DNA of 64,000 nt, taken from contig PHCJ01000012.1 of the NCBI GenBank assembly GCA_002842285.1, positions 1 through 64,000 on the forward strand, read 5' to 3'. The DNA is from Betaproteobacteria bacterium HGW-Betaproteobacteria-22. Lineage in GTDB: Bacteria; Pseudomonadota; Gammaproteobacteria; Burkholderiales; Methylophilaceae. The notes under the pieces are model-generated. The model saw only the letters and a list, made by a program, of their open reading frames with translations. It did no database searches and had not been told where the DNA came from. Positions 7,695-18,057 of the stretch are shown one piece after another; the stretch's first letter is position 1; every line of letters starts with the position of its first letter. The translations under genes were made by a program, and so were the position numbers.

Positions 7695-10073
7695 ATGCAC
7701 GCTCAACCCACCATTCCCGCACTTAGTGAACAAGAACTATCCCTCACGCATCGCTACTGGAGCGCCTGCAATTATTTAGCAGCCGGAATGATCTACCTAC
7801 GTGACAACCCGCTGCTTAAAACCCCCCTTAAAACTGAACATATTAAACAGCGCCTGCTAGGCCACTGGGGTTCCAGCCCCGGGTTAAGTTTTGCTTATGT
7901 GCATTTAAATCGCTTAATCAAAAAATACGACCTGAATGCAATCTTTCTGGCAGGGCCGGGACATGGTGCACCGGGTGTGCTGGGGCCTGTTTATTTAGAA
8001 GGGACATACAGCGAGGTGTATCCCAACAAGAGTGAAGATGAAGAAGGTCTTAAACATTTCTTTAAAGAATTTTCATTCCCGGGCGGCATAGGCAGTCACT
8101 GCACCCCAGAGTTACCAGGCTCAATCCATGAAGGTGGCGAGTTAGGCTATAGTATTTCGCACGCCTTTGGCGCAGCTTATGATAATCCTGACTTACTGGT
8201 CACGGTAATGGTTGGCGATGGCGAATCAGAAACCGGCCCTCTAGCGACCTCATGGCATTCAAACAAATTTTTAAATCCAATCACTGATGGTGCGGTACTG
8301 CCGATTCTTCACCTTAATGGCTACAAAATCAATAACCCGACCATACTTTCTCGTATCTCGCATCAGGAGCTTGAGGATTTATTTAAAGGCTACGGCTGGG
8401 CACCTTATTTTGTTGAAGGCAGCAATCCTGAAATCATGCATCAGGCGATGGCAGCTACACTCGAAACCTGTATTGACGAAATTAAAAAAATCCAGTCAAC
8501 CGCCCGTCAAAGCGGCATCCCTACCCGCCCGCGCTGGCCGATGATTGTATTACGCAGCCCCAAAGGCTGGACAGGCCCTAAAGAAGTCGATGGACACAAA
8601 GTTGAAGGTTTCTGGCGTGCACACCAAGTGCCCATGGGTAATATCAGGGAAAACCCGCAACACCTCTCGCAACTCGAAGCATGGCTGAAGAGCTACGCCC
8701 CTGAACAGTTGTTTGATGCCAGTGGAAAACTGATGCCAGAACTCAAGCAATTGGCACCTCATGGCAATAAGCGCATGAGCGCAAATCCACAGGGCAATGG
8801 AGGCTTGTTACGCAAACCCCTGTGCATGCCAGACTACCAGGATTACGCCGTTGCCTTCAGTTCTCCTGGGCAGCTATCTTCACCCAACACTAAACCGCTG
8901 GGCAAATTCTTGCGCGATATCATGCGTAAAAATAGTCATAATTTCCGTGTATTTGCTCCAGATGAAAACAGCTCAAACAAACTGGATGACATTTATGAAG
9001 TCAGCAAAAAAACCTGGTTGGCCGACTACCTGCCGGAAGATGCCGACGGCGGTGAGCTTGCCGCTGATGGCCGCGTCATGGAAATGCTCTCGGAACACAC
9101 GGTAGAAGGCTGGCTGGAAGGCTATTTACTCACGGGCAGACATGGATTTTTTTCCACTTATGAGTCTTTCGTGCATGTGATCGACTCCATGTTCAACCAG
9201 CACGCAAAATGGCTAGCCATGTCCAAGGCTGTGTCTTGGCGCGCACCGATTGCCTCGCTCAATATGTTGATTACCTCAACGGTCTGGCGTCAGGACCATA
9301 ATGGTTTTACACATCAGGACCCCGGTTTTTTGGATATCGTCGTCAACAAGAGCCCCGAGGTCACACGCATTTATTTGCCGCCAGACGCCAACTGCCTGCT
9401 ATCAGTAGCCAACCATTGCCTCAACAGCACCGATTACATCAATGTCATTGTGAGCGACAAACAAAAACATCTACAATACCTAAGCATGGAGTCTGCCATT
9501 ACGCATTGCGTCAAAGGTCTGGGTATTTGGGAGTGGGCCAGCAACGATGACGGCCAAGCCCCCGATTTAGTCATGGCCAGTGCGGGTGATATTCCAACCA
9601 AAGAAGCATTGGCTGCAACCATGTTGTTACGCGAACATTTTCCACAACTAAAAATACGTTTTGTCAACGTGGTTGATTTATATAAACTCTCGCCACAAAC
9701 CGAGCATCCGCATGGGTTATCTGACTGTGATTTTGATAGTTTATTCACCACAGATAAGCCAATCATCTTTAACTTTCACGGCTACCCTTACCTCATTCAT
9801 CGCCTGACTTACCGCCGCACCAATCACAAGAACCTGCACGTCAGGGGATACAAGGAAAAGGGCAGCATCAACACGCCACTGGAGCTCGCCATACAAAACA
9901 ATATTGACCGCTTCAGCCTGGCGATTGACGCGATTAACCGCGTTCCGTCATTACAGGCGGTTGGCGGGCACATACAGGAGCAATTGCGTAATCGGCAAAT
10001 TGAATGTTGCCGTTACGCCTATGAAAATGGCGTAGACCTGCCGGAGGAAGATCACTGGGTATGGAAAAGTTAA
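7695..10073 (+). CDS. xfp: Xylulose-5-phosphate/fructose-6-phosphate phosphoketolase
   Basis: The enzyme uses thiamine diphosphate to split xylulose-5-P (or fructose-6-P) with phosphate into acetyl phosphate plus a triose (or tetrose) phosphate. The 792-residue product has the family length and motifs: [21 protein letters not shown] at the start, [11 protein letters not shown], the TPP site [11 protein letters not shown], and SHKGW-type stretch [14 protein letters not shown]. The frame opens at 7635 (TTG), but the ATG at 7695 is chosen because GGAG lies 9 bases upstream and homology starts there. It overlaps ackA by 13 bases, so acetyl phosphate production and use are translationally coupled. 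Confidence 0.97.
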   Translation: MHAQPTIPALSEQELSLTHRYWSACNYLAAGMIYLRDNPLLKTPLKTEHIKQRLLGHWGSSPGLSFAYVHLNRLIKKYDLNAIFLAGPGHGAPGVLGPVYLEGTYSEVYPNKSEDEEGLKHFFKEFSFPGGIGSHCTPELPGSIHEGGELGYSISHAFGAAYDNPDLLVTVMVGDGESETGPLATSWHSNKFLNPITDGAVLPILHLNGYKINNPTILSRISHQELEDLFKGYGWAPYFVEGSNPEIMHQAMAATLETCIDEIKKIQSTARQSGIPTRPRWPMIVLRSPKGWTGPKEVDGHKVEGFWRAHQVPMGNIRENPQHLSQLEAWLKSYAPEQLFDASGKLMPELKQLAPHGNKRMSANPQGNGGLLRKPLCMPDYQDYAVAFSSPGQLSSPNTKPLGKFLRDIMRKNSHNFRVFAPDENSSNKLDDIYEVSKKTWLADYLPEDADGGELAADGRVMEMLSEHTVEGWLEGYLLTGRHGFFSTYESFVHVIDSMFNQHAKWLAMSKAVSWRAPIASLNMLITSTVWRQDHNGFTHQDPGFLDIVVNKSPEVTRIYLPPDANCLLSVANHCLNSTDYINVIVSDKQKHLQYLSMESAITHCVKGLGIWEWASNDDGQAPDLVMASAGDIPTKEALAATMLLREHFPQLKIRFVNVVDLYKLSPQTEHPHGLSDCDFDSLFTTDKPIIFNFHGYPYLIHRLTYRRTNHKNLHVRGYKEKGSINTPLELAIQNNIDRFSLAIDAINRVPSLQAVGGHIQEQLRNRQIECCRYAYENGVDLPEEDHWVWKS

Positions 10074-11146
10074 CGATACTCACCATTAACAGCGGTTCTT
10101 CCAGCCTCAAAGCCAGCGTCTTTTTAAGTGACGGAACACGTTTGAATTTTCAATACCCTGTCACGGGCGGCAGCAGCGAAAACTATAGGTTGGCATTTAA
10201 CACGTTATTCGAAGCACTTGCAGGCATCAATCCTGACGTTATAGGCCATCGCTTTGTGCATGGTGGCGACGTGAGCGATAGCGCACGCCAGATAGACCCC
10301 ATAGAACGGGAAAGATTGGATAATATCGTACACCTTGCACCACTTCATATGCCAGCCAACCTGCTCGGTGTGGATTTATGCACCGGCAAATTCAAATGCC
10401 CGCAGATTGCCTGTTTCGACACAGCATTCCATGCTACGCTGTCGGAAATGGCTTACCGCTTACCCATTCCGCAATCACTCAAATTACGGCGCTATGGTTT
10501 CCATGGCATTAATTATGCGCATATTGCTCAACAGCTACCTGAGCGCTTGGGCCAAGCAGCCAATGGTAGCGTTGTCGTTGCCCACTTAGGCAGCGGAGCA
10601 AGCCTGTGCCTCATGGATAATCTGCGCTCAACTGACACCAGCATGGGGTATACACCTGCGGGGGGCATCCCCATGGCTAGCCGCAGTGGCGACCTGGACC
10701 CGGGCGTCATGCTTGAACTGGCAAAACGCTATTCATACAGCGAACTCTCATGGATGACTTACCATCAAATGGGTTTAATCGCATTATCAGATGAAGAAAG
10801 TGGCGATATGGCAACCCTCATAAATAGCCAAAGTAAAGCCGCCCATTTTGCTGTTGATTACTTTTGCAACCGCGTACGTGCCGAAATTGGCGCCTACGCC
10901 GCCAAAGCTGGCGGGATTGACGCACTGGTGTTTACAGGCGGCATTGGCGAGCATTGCGCCCGGATAAGGACACGCATTTGCCAGCCACTGGCATTTATGG
11001 GGTTTGAGCTCAATGAAGAAGCCAATAAGGAACATGATGGTTACATTCACAGCAGCGCCTCCAAACCTATTTTAATCATCCCCGCAGATGAAGAGGCGGA
11101 AATAGCAAGATTATCTGCGCTTCTTTTCGGTGAAAGTTTACATTAA
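10061..11146 (+). CDS. ackA: Acetate kinase
   Basis: Acetate kinase converts acetyl phosphate and ADP to acetate and ATP. The 361-residue chain begins with the phosphate-binding signature INSGSSSLK, and later has FHGINYAH (YGFHG.S-type motif), [34 protein letters not shown] and FTGGIGEH, all conserved in the family. It is slightly shorter than the usual 395-400 residues, with a compact N-terminal domain, as in several phosphoketolase-linked kinases. Start overlaps the xfp end by 13 bases. The stop overlaps the next start in a TAATG junction. Together with xfp it gives substrate-level ATP from sugar phosphates. Confidence 0.95.
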   Translation: MEKLTILTINSGSSSLKASVFLSDGTRLNFQYPVTGGSSENYRLAFNTLFEALAGINPDVIGHRFVHGGDVSDSARQIDPIERERLDNIVHLAPLHMPANLLGVDLCTGKFKCPQIACFDTAFHATLSEMAYRLPIPQSLKLRRYGFHGINYAHIAQQLPERLGQAANGSVVVAHLGSGASLCLMDNLRSTDTSMGYTPAGGIPMASRSGDLDPGVMLELAKRYSYSELSWMTYHQMGLIALSDEESGDMATLINSQSKAAHFAVDYFCNRVRAEIGAYAAKAGGIDALVFTGGIGEHCARIRTRICQPLAFMGFELNEEANKEHDGYIHSSASKPILIIPADEEAEIARLSALLFGESLH

Positions 11147-12147
11147 TGATTTGGCTGCAATTTTTGTTGTGCCTCACCAGTATTGGTTATGCAGGTTATT
11201 ATCTCTCTCGCTTTGGCGACATTATTGCCGAAAAAACAGGCATGTCTGCCTCATGGGTAGGGCTCGTGCTACTGGCAACCGCCACCTCTTTACCGGAACT
11301 AATTACCGGCATTTCAGCCGTGACCCTTGTGGACGCCCCAAATATTGCCGCGGGCAACGCACTAGGCAGCACGGTATTTAATCTGGGGTTTCTCGTCATA
11401 CTGGACATGCTATACAAGCGAGAAACACTCTATAGCCAGGCAGCGCAAGGGCATATATTATCTGCCGCATTAGGCGCATTAATGATTGCGTTTGCAGGGT
11501 TTAGCTTACTGCTTGACCAGGCAGGCATCAGCCCCGCTATCGGTCACGTAGGAATGTACACGCCATTTTTTGTGCTGATTTATTTTGTGGCGATACGTGC
11601 CGTACACAGCTATGAAAAACGCACACTCGACGCCTATACCGAAGCATCAACGGAGCGCTACCCCCACACCACCTTGAAGCAAGCCGTAACAGGCTTTATC
11701 GCAGCTGCACTTGCAGTCATTGTTGCAGGCACATGGCTGCCATTTATTGCCAAAGACATCGCCGAGCTCATGGGCTGGGGACAAAGCTTTGTCGGCACAC
11801 TGCTGGTAGCCGCAGTCACTTCGGCACCTGAAATCGTCGTGACCATTTCAGCACTGCGCATTGGTGCACTCGATATGGCCATTGCCAACCTGCTAGGCAG
11901 CAACTTGTTCAATATTATCTATCTTGCCGTTGATGATATTTTTTACACCCAAGGTCCATTACTTAACAATATTGATATCAGTCACGCACTCACCGCATTT
12001 ACTGCTGTCATGATGAGCACGCTCGCAATCATTGGTTTTATTTTCCGCCCGCAACGACCTGCCGTATTAAAAATTACATGGATCAGTTTATGTTTACTGC
12101 TGTTCTACATCCTCAATACATGGATTCTGTTTCAGCATGGACAATAA
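11146..12147 (+). CDS. Sodium/calcium exchanger family protein (CaCA)
   Basis: The 333-residue membrane protein has two inverted halves, each with the alpha-repeat signature of cation/Ca2+ exchangers: TSLPELITG...GNALGSTVFNLG in the first and TSAPEIVVTISALRIGALDMAIANLLGSNLFN in the second. The acidic residues in the PE motifs form the ion site. About ten membrane segments can be seen. The family moves Ca2+ against Na+ or H+ across the inner membrane. The ATG overlaps the ackA stop (TAATG), so expression is coupled to the phosphoketolase pair. The specific ions are not shown by the sequence. Confidence 0.85.
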   Translation: MIWLQFLLCLTSIGYAGYYLSRFGDIIAEKTGMSASWVGLVLLATATSLPELITGISAVTLVDAPNIAAGNALGSTVFNLGFLVILDMLYKRETLYSQAAQGHILSAALGALMIAFAGFSLLLDQAGISPAIGHVGMYTPFFVLIYFVAIRAVHSYEKRTLDAYTEASTERYPHTTLKQAVTGFIAAALAVIVAGTWLPFIAKDIAELMGWGQSFVGTLLVAAVTSAPEIVVTISALRIGALDMAIANLLGSNLFNIIYLAVDDIFYTQGPLLNNIDISHALTAFTAVMMSTLAIIGFIFRPQRPAVLKITWISLCLLLFYILNTWILFQHGQ

Positions 12148-12179
12148 CCGCTAGGAAAAATAGATATCAATCACTACCT

Positions 12180-13115
12180 ATGACGCCACTGCTTACCTGG
12201 ATTTTTTCAATCATTGCAGCCATTATGCTTTTTTTGCATGGCTTAGCTTCATTCTCTGAGGAAGTCGCGCGGATTGGCGGAGAGCGCTTACGCCTTCGCT
12301 TACATAAACTAACCCAAACCGATTTATATGGCGCACTCACGGGCGCGATCAGCACAGCATTGGTGCAGTCTTCATCTGCTGTGACTTCAATGGCCGTGGG
12401 CTTGGCACATAATCGCACACTTACCGACCGAGGGGCATTCGCGGTGATGATAGGTGCCAACGTAGGCACCACGTTCACTGCATGGCTAGTCACCATGAAG
12501 ATTGTCGGGTTAGGTCCGGTATTTGTCACCTTGGGCGGGCTGTGGTCACTCATCGGCCCACGTCCGTGGCGCCCCTATGGCAAGGTGCTGTTTTATTTTG
12601 GCTTAGTATTTTTAGCCTTGGATTTAATTTCACAGGCACTCGCGCCAATCGCCAATAGTCCAGCCCTAGCCGATTGGCATGAGCTACTTTCCTCCCCGGT
12701 TCTGGCATTGCTGTTTGCGGCACTTTTAACAGCCTTGGTGCAGTCATCATCAGTGGTTACCGGGCTGGCGGTGCTCTTAGTGCAGCAAAATCTCATCGCG
12801 CCGGAAGTTGCTGTATGGCTAATCGCAGGGGCCAACATAGGCACCACATCAACCGCGCTGTTGGCGAGTACGGCATTAGATATAAACTCCCGCAAACTCG
12901 CTCTGCTAAACACGGGGCTGAATATGTTTGGCGTGCTGCTGTTTGCAACGCTTTTGCAACCGATAGTCAGCATGATTCTCAACCTGACGATTGCGACAGA
13001 CCAACAGATCGCCCTTGTACACACCGTATTTAATTTAGCGGCGGCGACTGCTGCACTGATTATTCTGCCGCATATTTGGCCTGTGCTAAAACGCTGGCTG
13101 AATCGAACGCCCTGA
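12180..13115 (+). CDS. Na/Pi-cotransporter family protein
   Basis: The protein (311 residues) contains two copies of the Na+/phosphate cotransporter repeat, each with the QSSSA-type core: ALVQSSSAVTSMAVGLA and ALVQSSSVVTGLAVLLV, both followed by GANIGTT or GANVGTT. About eight membrane segments fit the bacterial NptA/YjbB type without the C-terminal PhoU domain. The frame stays open back to 12078 inside the previous gene. The ATG at 12180 is chosen because it starts at the first membrane helix, though its ribosome site (AGGAAAAA, 12153-12160) is distant. Phosphoketolase consumes inorganic phosphate, so a phosphate-related role beside it is plausible but unproved. Confidence 0.82.
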   Translation: MTPLLTWIFSIIAAIMLFLHGLASFSEEVARIGGERLRLRLHKLTQTDLYGALTGAISTALVQSSSAVTSMAVGLAHNRTLTDRGAFAVMIGANVGTTFTAWLVTMKIVGLGPVFVTLGGLWSLIGPRPWRPYGKVLFYFGLVFLALDLISQALAPIANSPALADWHELLSSPVLALLFAALLTALVQSSSVVTGLAVLLVQQNLIAPEVAVWLIAGANIGTTSTALLASTALDINSRKLALLNTGLNMFGVLLFATLLQPIVSMILNLTIATDQQIALVHTVFNLAAATAALIILPHIWPVLKRWLNRTP

Positions 13116-13142
13116 ATGGATTAAAAACACGTCACGATACAC

Positions 13143-15809
13143 ATGAAAAATGCTCAACATCACTGGCACACGCTAACTGCCACAGAAGCTGCGCTTCAAC
13201 TTGAAACCAATCATGAAACAGGGCTCACTACCAGCCAGGTGGCTCAGCGCATGACGCTGCACGGACCCAATGCCCTGCAGGAAAAAAGACGACGCTCACC
13301 CTGGCGCATGCTGCTGAACCAGTTCACTGAATTCATGATTATCGTGCTGATTGTTGCAGCCGTGATCTCGGGCTTTGTGGGTGATATTGGCGACACTGTT
13401 TTCATTATTGTCATCGTGATTCTGAATGCCGCCGTAGGGTTTGTACAGGAATTTAGGGCCGAGCGTGCAATGGCCGCACTAAAACGTATGTCAGAAGCCA
13501 GTGCACGCGTTGTGAGAAATGGTGAAATAGAAACCATCAACGCTTCCGGCTTAGTCCCGGGCGACATTGTGCTGCTAGAAGCAGGCAATGTAGTGCCTGC
13601 GGATTTCAGGCTGGCAGAGGCTGCACAATTAAGAATTGATGAATCGGCACTTACAGGAGAATCCGTCGCGATTGAAAAACAGGTTCACCCGCTGCCGACG
13701 ATTGATGCGCCCCTGGGTGACAAAACCTGCCTAGCTTACAAAGGCACCATTGTCACCTATGGGCGCGGCCGCGGGCTAGTCATTGCCACAGGCATGCAAA
13801 GCGAGCTTGGCAAAATTGCCACATTGCTTGGTGAAGGTGACGAAAATAAAACGCCATTACAAAAACGCTTAACTGACTTTGGAAAGTGGATTTCAATCGC
13901 CGCACTCACAATCTGTATCTTTGTATTTTTGATTGGTATTACACGCGGTGAGCCGCTGCTACTCATGTTTATGACCTCTGTCAGCCTGGCTGTAGCTGCC
14001 ATTCCCTCAGCTCTGCCTGCCGTTGTGACCATCTCGCTCGCACTTGGCGCACACAAAATGGTGAAGCAGCATGCCTTGATTCAAAGCCTGCCCGCAGTAG
14101 AAACATTAGGCTCGGTCACTTTTATTTGCTCTGACAAAACAGGCACGCTCACGCAGAATAAAATGCATGTCACCAGCCTGTTTACCGACAATGCACTTCT
14201 CACAGAATGGAAAAACACACCAAAGTCAGAACCCTGGCTTAGCTTATTCCACGCACTCACCCTCAGTAACGATGCGCATCTGGATCATCATGGGAAGATA
14301 CAGGGAGAACCTACCGAAGCCGCATTACTCCGCATTGCGCATGAGGCTGGCTGGGATAAATCCAAAATGGAAAAAAACAGTCCGCGCATAAAAGAACTGG
14401 CGTTTGATTCCGAACGAAAGCGCATGACCACGTTCCACAGTAGCGGTACAAAAGGTAGCGTAAACCATGTGGTCGCCTATACCAAAGGCTCGCCCGAAGC
14501 ATTAATCCCGTTATGTACACGCGAGCTCACTGCCAAGGGTATACAGGGCATCACACATGATGCTTTACTCAAGCAGGCCGACAGCATGGCTGCCAGTGGG
14601 CTACGTGTGCTGGCATTCGCTTTTCGCCGCTGGGAGAATCTGCCTAATAGCGATGACGTGAACACATTAGAAAGCGAGCTGGTGTTCTTGGGTTTTGCAG
14701 GCCTCATTGACCCACCAAGGCCTGAGGTCAGGAAAGCCGTTGCGCTATGCCAATCTGCAGGCATCACGCCGGTTATGATTACCGGCGACCACCCGGCCAC
14801 TGCGCGCGCCATTGCACATGAACTTGGCATACTCGACGACCCTGACGGCAAGGTGATGACAGGCACTGCGCTCGCAGACCTGGATGACTTCACTTTTAAG
14901 GCCGAAGTCGAACGCGTGCGCGTATACGCACGCGTGGACCCCGCACAAAAAATTAAAATCGTGCGCGCGTTACAGGATCAAGGTGAAATCGTCGCCATGA
15001 CAGGCGATGGCGTGAACGATGCACCCGCACTCAAGGCAGCAGATATTGGCATTGCCATGGGAAAAGGCGGCACCGATGTGGCACGAGAGGCGTCACGCAT
15101 GGTATTGCTGGATGACAACTTTGCCACCATAGTGAATGCTGTCAGCTACGGCAGGCGGCTTTATGACAATGTACGAAAGTTTGTGCGCTATGCTGTCACA
15201 ACCAACTCGGCTGAAGTGCTCACGATATTTTTAGCGCCATTTTTAGGGTTACCCATCCCGCTTTTGCCCACGCATATTCTGTGGATTAACCTGGTCACGG
15301 ATGGATTGCCAGCACTGGCACTCACCGCAGAGCCGGCTGAACGCGGCGTCATGCGCCGCCCGCCACGCCCCCCGAACGAAAGTTTATTTTCACATGGCAT
15401 GTGGCAGCACATGATCTGGGTCGGCCTGCTGATGGCAGGGCTTACCCTGTTCTCTCAAGCCTGGGCTTACCACTCCGGCTCGTCACACTGGCAAACCATG
15501 GCATTTACCGTACTCACACTTTCCCAGTTAGGTCATGTGCTGGCGATACGCTCCGAAACAGAATCCCTGTTTAGCATGGGGGTGCTTTCAAATAAACCTT
15601 TAATCTTAGCCGTGGTTTTGACATTCTCACTACAAATGGCCACCATCTATGTGCCGGCTTTGAATGTTATTTTTAAAACAGAGCCACTCAGCCTGGCTGA
15701 ATTATTGGTATGTATTGCATTATCTGGTGTAATATTTATTGCTGTGGAAATAGAAAAATTACTGATTCGCCATGGTAAGCTTTATCAGGCTAAGGAAACA
15801 CGGCATTAA
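13143..15809 (+). CDS. P2-type cation-transporting P-type ATPase
   Basis: This 888-residue pump has the full P-type ATPase plan: N-terminal cation-ATPase domain, TGES actuator motif, phosphorylation site DKTGT at D331, nucleotide-binding domain, MTGDGVNDAPALK hinge near 621, and a C-terminal membrane domain with LPTHILWINLVTDGLPALAL. The architecture is that of Ca2+/Mn2+-type P2A pumps. The M4 ion-binding motif reads IPSALPAV, with Ser289 in place of the Glu of the usual PEGLP or PEALP motif, so the ion or stoichiometry may differ from Ca2+ ATPases. It lies 27 bases after the Na/Pi-type gene, in the same run of genes as phosphoketolase. Confidence 0.9.
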   Translation: MKNAQHHWHTLTATEAALQLETNHETGLTTSQVAQRMTLHGPNALQEKRRRSPWRMLLNQFTEFMIIVLIVAAVISGFVGDIGDTVFIIVIVILNAAVGFVQEFRAERAMAALKRMSEASARVVRNGEIETINASGLVPGDIVLLEAGNVVPADFRLAEAAQLRIDESALTGESVAIEKQVHPLPTIDAPLGDKTCLAYKGTIVTYGRGRGLVIATGMQSELGKIATLLGEGDENKTPLQKRLTDFGKWISIAALTICIFVFLIGITRGEPLLLMFMTSVSLAVAAIPSALPAVVTISLALGAHKMVKQHALIQSLPAVETLGSVTFICSDKTGTLTQNKMHVTSLFTDNALLTEWKNTPKSEPWLSLFHALTLSNDAHLDHHGKIQGEPTEAALLRIAHEAGWDKSKMEKNSPRIKELAFDSERKRMTTFHSSGTKGSVNHVVAYTKGSPEALIPLCTRELTAKGIQGITHDALLKQADSMAASGLRVLAFAFRRWENLPNSDDVNTLESELVFLGFAGLIDPPRPEVRKAVALCQSAGITPVMITGDHPATARAIAHELGILDDPDGKVMTGTALADLDDFTFKAEVERVRVYARVDPAQKIKIVRALQDQGEIVAMTGDGVNDAPALKAADIGIAMGKGGTDVAREASRMVLLDDNFATIVNAVSYGRRLYDNVRKFVRYAVTTNSAEVLTIFLAPFLGLPIPLLPTHILWINLVTDGLPALALTAEPAERGVMRRPPRPPNESLFSHGMWQHMIWVGLLMAGLTLFSQAWAYHSGSSHWQTMAFTVLTLSQLGHVLAIRSETESLFSMGVLSNKPLILAVVLTFSLQMATIYVPALNVIFKTEPLSLAELLVCIALSGVIFIAVEIEKLLIRHGKLYQAKETRH

Positions 15810-15917
15810 GTGAGCAAATAGGATGAAGCCTCCTGTAGACACCTGTGATGCGTTTTCCTAACTTAAATATCCAAAAGCGAGAACGTCGTAAAGCAAGTCT
15901 AACGAGGAGCCACCACC

Positions 15918-16805
15918 GTGCAAAAAATAACCCATGTTGTCGCAGCCACCGACTTTTCAGCCGAAGCCGACCTGGCGGTTCAACGCGCCGCACTCATTTC
16001 AAAATCGATCGGTGCCACCTTGCACATCCTGCATATCGTCCACCCCTTGGACTTATACGCAGGATCTGAACTGTCATTCAACTTTCAAATGCACTACCAG
16101 CAGGCACAGCAGCACTCCATCAAAAAACAGTTAACACACTTACAAAGTGATTTAAAAAACACATATAACATCGTGGTAGAAACCGCAACCCGCATCGGTC
16201 GTGCACATGTTGAAATCGCAGAGTATGCCGCCGCTGTAAAAGCAGGGCTCATTGTTGCAGGTGCCCAAGGCGAACATTCTTTGCTTGAAAAAATACTAGG
16301 CTCTACAAGCTCTCGTTTAATCCGGGTTGCAAAATGTCACACCCTGATTGTTAAAAACAAAACAACCCCCATTACGCACTATCAGCAAGTGATTGCAGCT
16401 GTCAACTTCTCTGCAGGGGCAGCCAGGGCATTACCGCTTGCACATACCATTGCCCCCGAAGCGCATATAGAGGCCTTGCTGATATTTGACAGCAATCAAG
16501 AGGCACATATGCATAAAGCGGGGATCAATGAAGCACTGTTGGTACAATATCGCACGCAAGCTTTGCTTGAGGCAGACAATCATTTAGCTGCCATTACCGC
16601 CGAACAAAATCTTGGGGAGCAGATCTCAAGAAAAATTCTGTCAGGTTATCCGCCTGAAGCCATTTGTAACCACGCCAGATCACAACATGCAGATCTGATT
16701 GTGATTGGCAAACATGAAAAAGGCAATATTGAAAACTGGCTGTTAGGCAGTGTCAGCAAAGGCGTCGCCTATGCAGCCACCTGCGACGTGTTACTAACGC
16801 ATTAA
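15918..16805 (+). CDS. Tandem universal stress protein (UspA family, two domains)
   Basis: The 295-residue protein holds two UspA domains, about residues 1-148 and 150-295. Each ends with the nucleotide-binding pattern G..G.(8-9)GS: VAGAQGEHSLLEKILGSTS in the first and VIGKHEKGNIENWLLGSVS in the second. Such proteins bind ATP and help cells survive energy limitation and low oxygen. The start is GTG at 15918, supported by CGAGGAG about 8 bases upstream; the first residues QKITHVVAATDFS match the domain start. It follows the P-type ATPase gene by 108 bases and closes the plus-strand block. No FNR box is seen directly before it. Confidence 0.88.
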   Translation: MQKITHVVAATDFSAEADLAVQRAALISKSIGATLHILHIVHPLDLYAGSELSFNFQMHYQQAQQHSIKKQLTHLQSDLKNTYNIVVETATRIGRAHVEIAEYAAAVKAGLIVAGAQGEHSLLEKILGSTSSRLIRVAKCHTLIVKNKTTPITHYQQVIAAVNFSAGAARALPLAHTIAPEAHIEALLIFDSNQEAHMHKAGINEALLVQYRTQALLEADNHLAAITAEQNLGEQISRKILSGYPPEAICNHARSQHADLIVIGKHEKGNIENWLLGSVSKGVAYAATCDVLLTH

Positions 16806-16921
16806 GTGCATTAAGTCTGAATCTGGATTTTAGATCTCATCGCTGGCTTAGTTCCGTGTTTCTTTAGGTAATTCGTATCTACTTGAATCACAAGTAAACC
16901 ATCGGGCATTTTTTATCATTC

Positions 16922-17037
16922 AACCCAGATTTTCGATTATTAGGGCTTGCCAGCGGCTGACAATCAACACTAAAGCCAACAAGCTGGCAAGTTGACATTC
17001 AAGTAGATGTAAAATTTCCTAATGGGAAATCTGGGTT
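16922..17037 (+). repeat. Dispersed inverted-end element, copy A (short form)
   Basis: This 116-base element begins AACCCAGATTTTCGATTA and ends AATGGGAAATCTGGGTT, so its ends are inverted repeats. An inner pair, CTTGCCAGC and GCTGGCAAG, adds a second stem. It lies between the convergent usp and ldhA genes, and its last base is the first base of the ldhA stop codon region. Compared with copies C and D, the middle of about 110-130 bases is missing. Confidence 0.85.
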
Positions 17038-18038
17038 TAAACGAGCCTTTCAACAGAAACAGGATATAGCACAAGGCCGGTTTCTTCAAACTGCGTAATA
17101 TTTTCAACCGTCACTTTTGCAATTTCGGTCATGGCATCTTCCGTAAAAAAACCTTGATGTCCTGTAATCACCACATTAGGAAAAGTCAGTAAGCGTGCAA
17201 ATACATCGTCATTGATTAGCGTATTGGATAAATCCTGGAAAAATAAATTTTCTTCTTCCTCATACACATCGAGGCCTAAACTGCCAATTGCGCCTGATTT
17301 CAGCCCACGAATCAGCGCACGCGTATCCACCACCGCACCACGACTGATATTAATCAGCATCGCCCCATGACGCATCTGTCTGACGGCAGCCTCATCAATC
17401 AAATGGTGCGTATCCGGTGTTAACGGACAATGCAGGCTGACAATATCACTGCCGCAAAGCAATTCAGGCAAAGTTACATAACTTGCTCCAGCAGCCACAC
17501 AATCTGCATTAGGGTATGGATCATATGCCAGCACCTTGCAGCCAAAACCTGCCATAATACGCGCTACAATCAAACCAATTTTACCGGTACCTACCACACC
17601 TACTGTTTTGCGGTGCATATCAAAGCCTAGCAAGCCATCTAAAGAAAAGTTGCCTTCACGCACGCGCGCACTGGCACGATGGATTTTTCGATTCAAAGTC
17701 AGCATCAGGGCCACTGCATGCTCAGCAACAGAATGTGGCGAATATTCCGGCACGCGTGCTACTGTAATACCGAGTGATTTAGCGGCAGCTAAATCCACCT
17801 GATTAAACCCTGCACAGCGCAAGGTCACCAGCCGCACACCTTGACGGGCCAGCACATCCAAGGTCTGCGCATCCAAGTGATCATTGACAAATGCACATAC
17901 CGCCTGTGCATCATTCGCAGCATAAGCCGTGTACGCATCCAGCCTAGGCTCAATATAAACAAACACATGCCTGCCATTATTGGCAGCATCAAGAAAATCT
18001 CTGTCATAAGGCTTGCTACTGAACACGGCAACGCGCAT
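17037..18038 (-). CDS. ldhA: NAD-dependent D-lactate dehydrogenase (D-2-hydroxyacid dehydrogenase)
   Basis: The enzyme reduces pyruvate to D-lactate with NADH. The N-terminus [16 protein letters not shown] is characteristic of LdhA. The NAD site [21 protein letters not shown] lies near residue 145, and the catalytic Arg, Glu and His are within [21 protein letters not shown] and [11 protein letters not shown]. The product is 333 residues, the family length. A GTG at 18065 would add nine residues and overlap the upstream gene; the ATG at 18038 matches the family start. It lies directly behind a radical SAM gene. Its stop codon abuts repeat copy A. A fermentative role fits the neighbouring phosphoketolase genes. 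Confidence 0.93.
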   Translation of the reverse strand: MRVAVFSSKPYDRDFLDAANNGRHVFVYIEPRLDAYTAYAANDAQAVCAFVNDHLDAQTLDVLARQGVRLVTLRCAGFNQVDLAAAKSLGITVARVPEYSPHSVAEHAVALMLTLNRKIHRASARVREGNFSLDGLLGFDMHRKTVGVVGTGKIGLIVARIMAGFGCKVLAYDPYPNADCVAAGASYVTLPELLCGSDIVSLHCPLTPDTHHLIDEAAVRQMRHGAMLINISRGAVVDTRALIRGLKSGAIGSLGLDVYEEEENLFFQDLSNTLINDDVFARLLTFPNVVITGHQGFFTEDAMTEIAKVTVENITQFEETGLVLYPVSVERLV

Positions 18039-18057
18039 TATCAGGTCCAATCCATCA

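Noticed and set aside
12167-13024. Long minus-strand frames over the Na/Pi-type gene, and similar ones over the P-type ATPase
   Set aside because: They mirror GC-rich membrane-helix coding and contain no domain; the plus-strand genes have clear family motifs.
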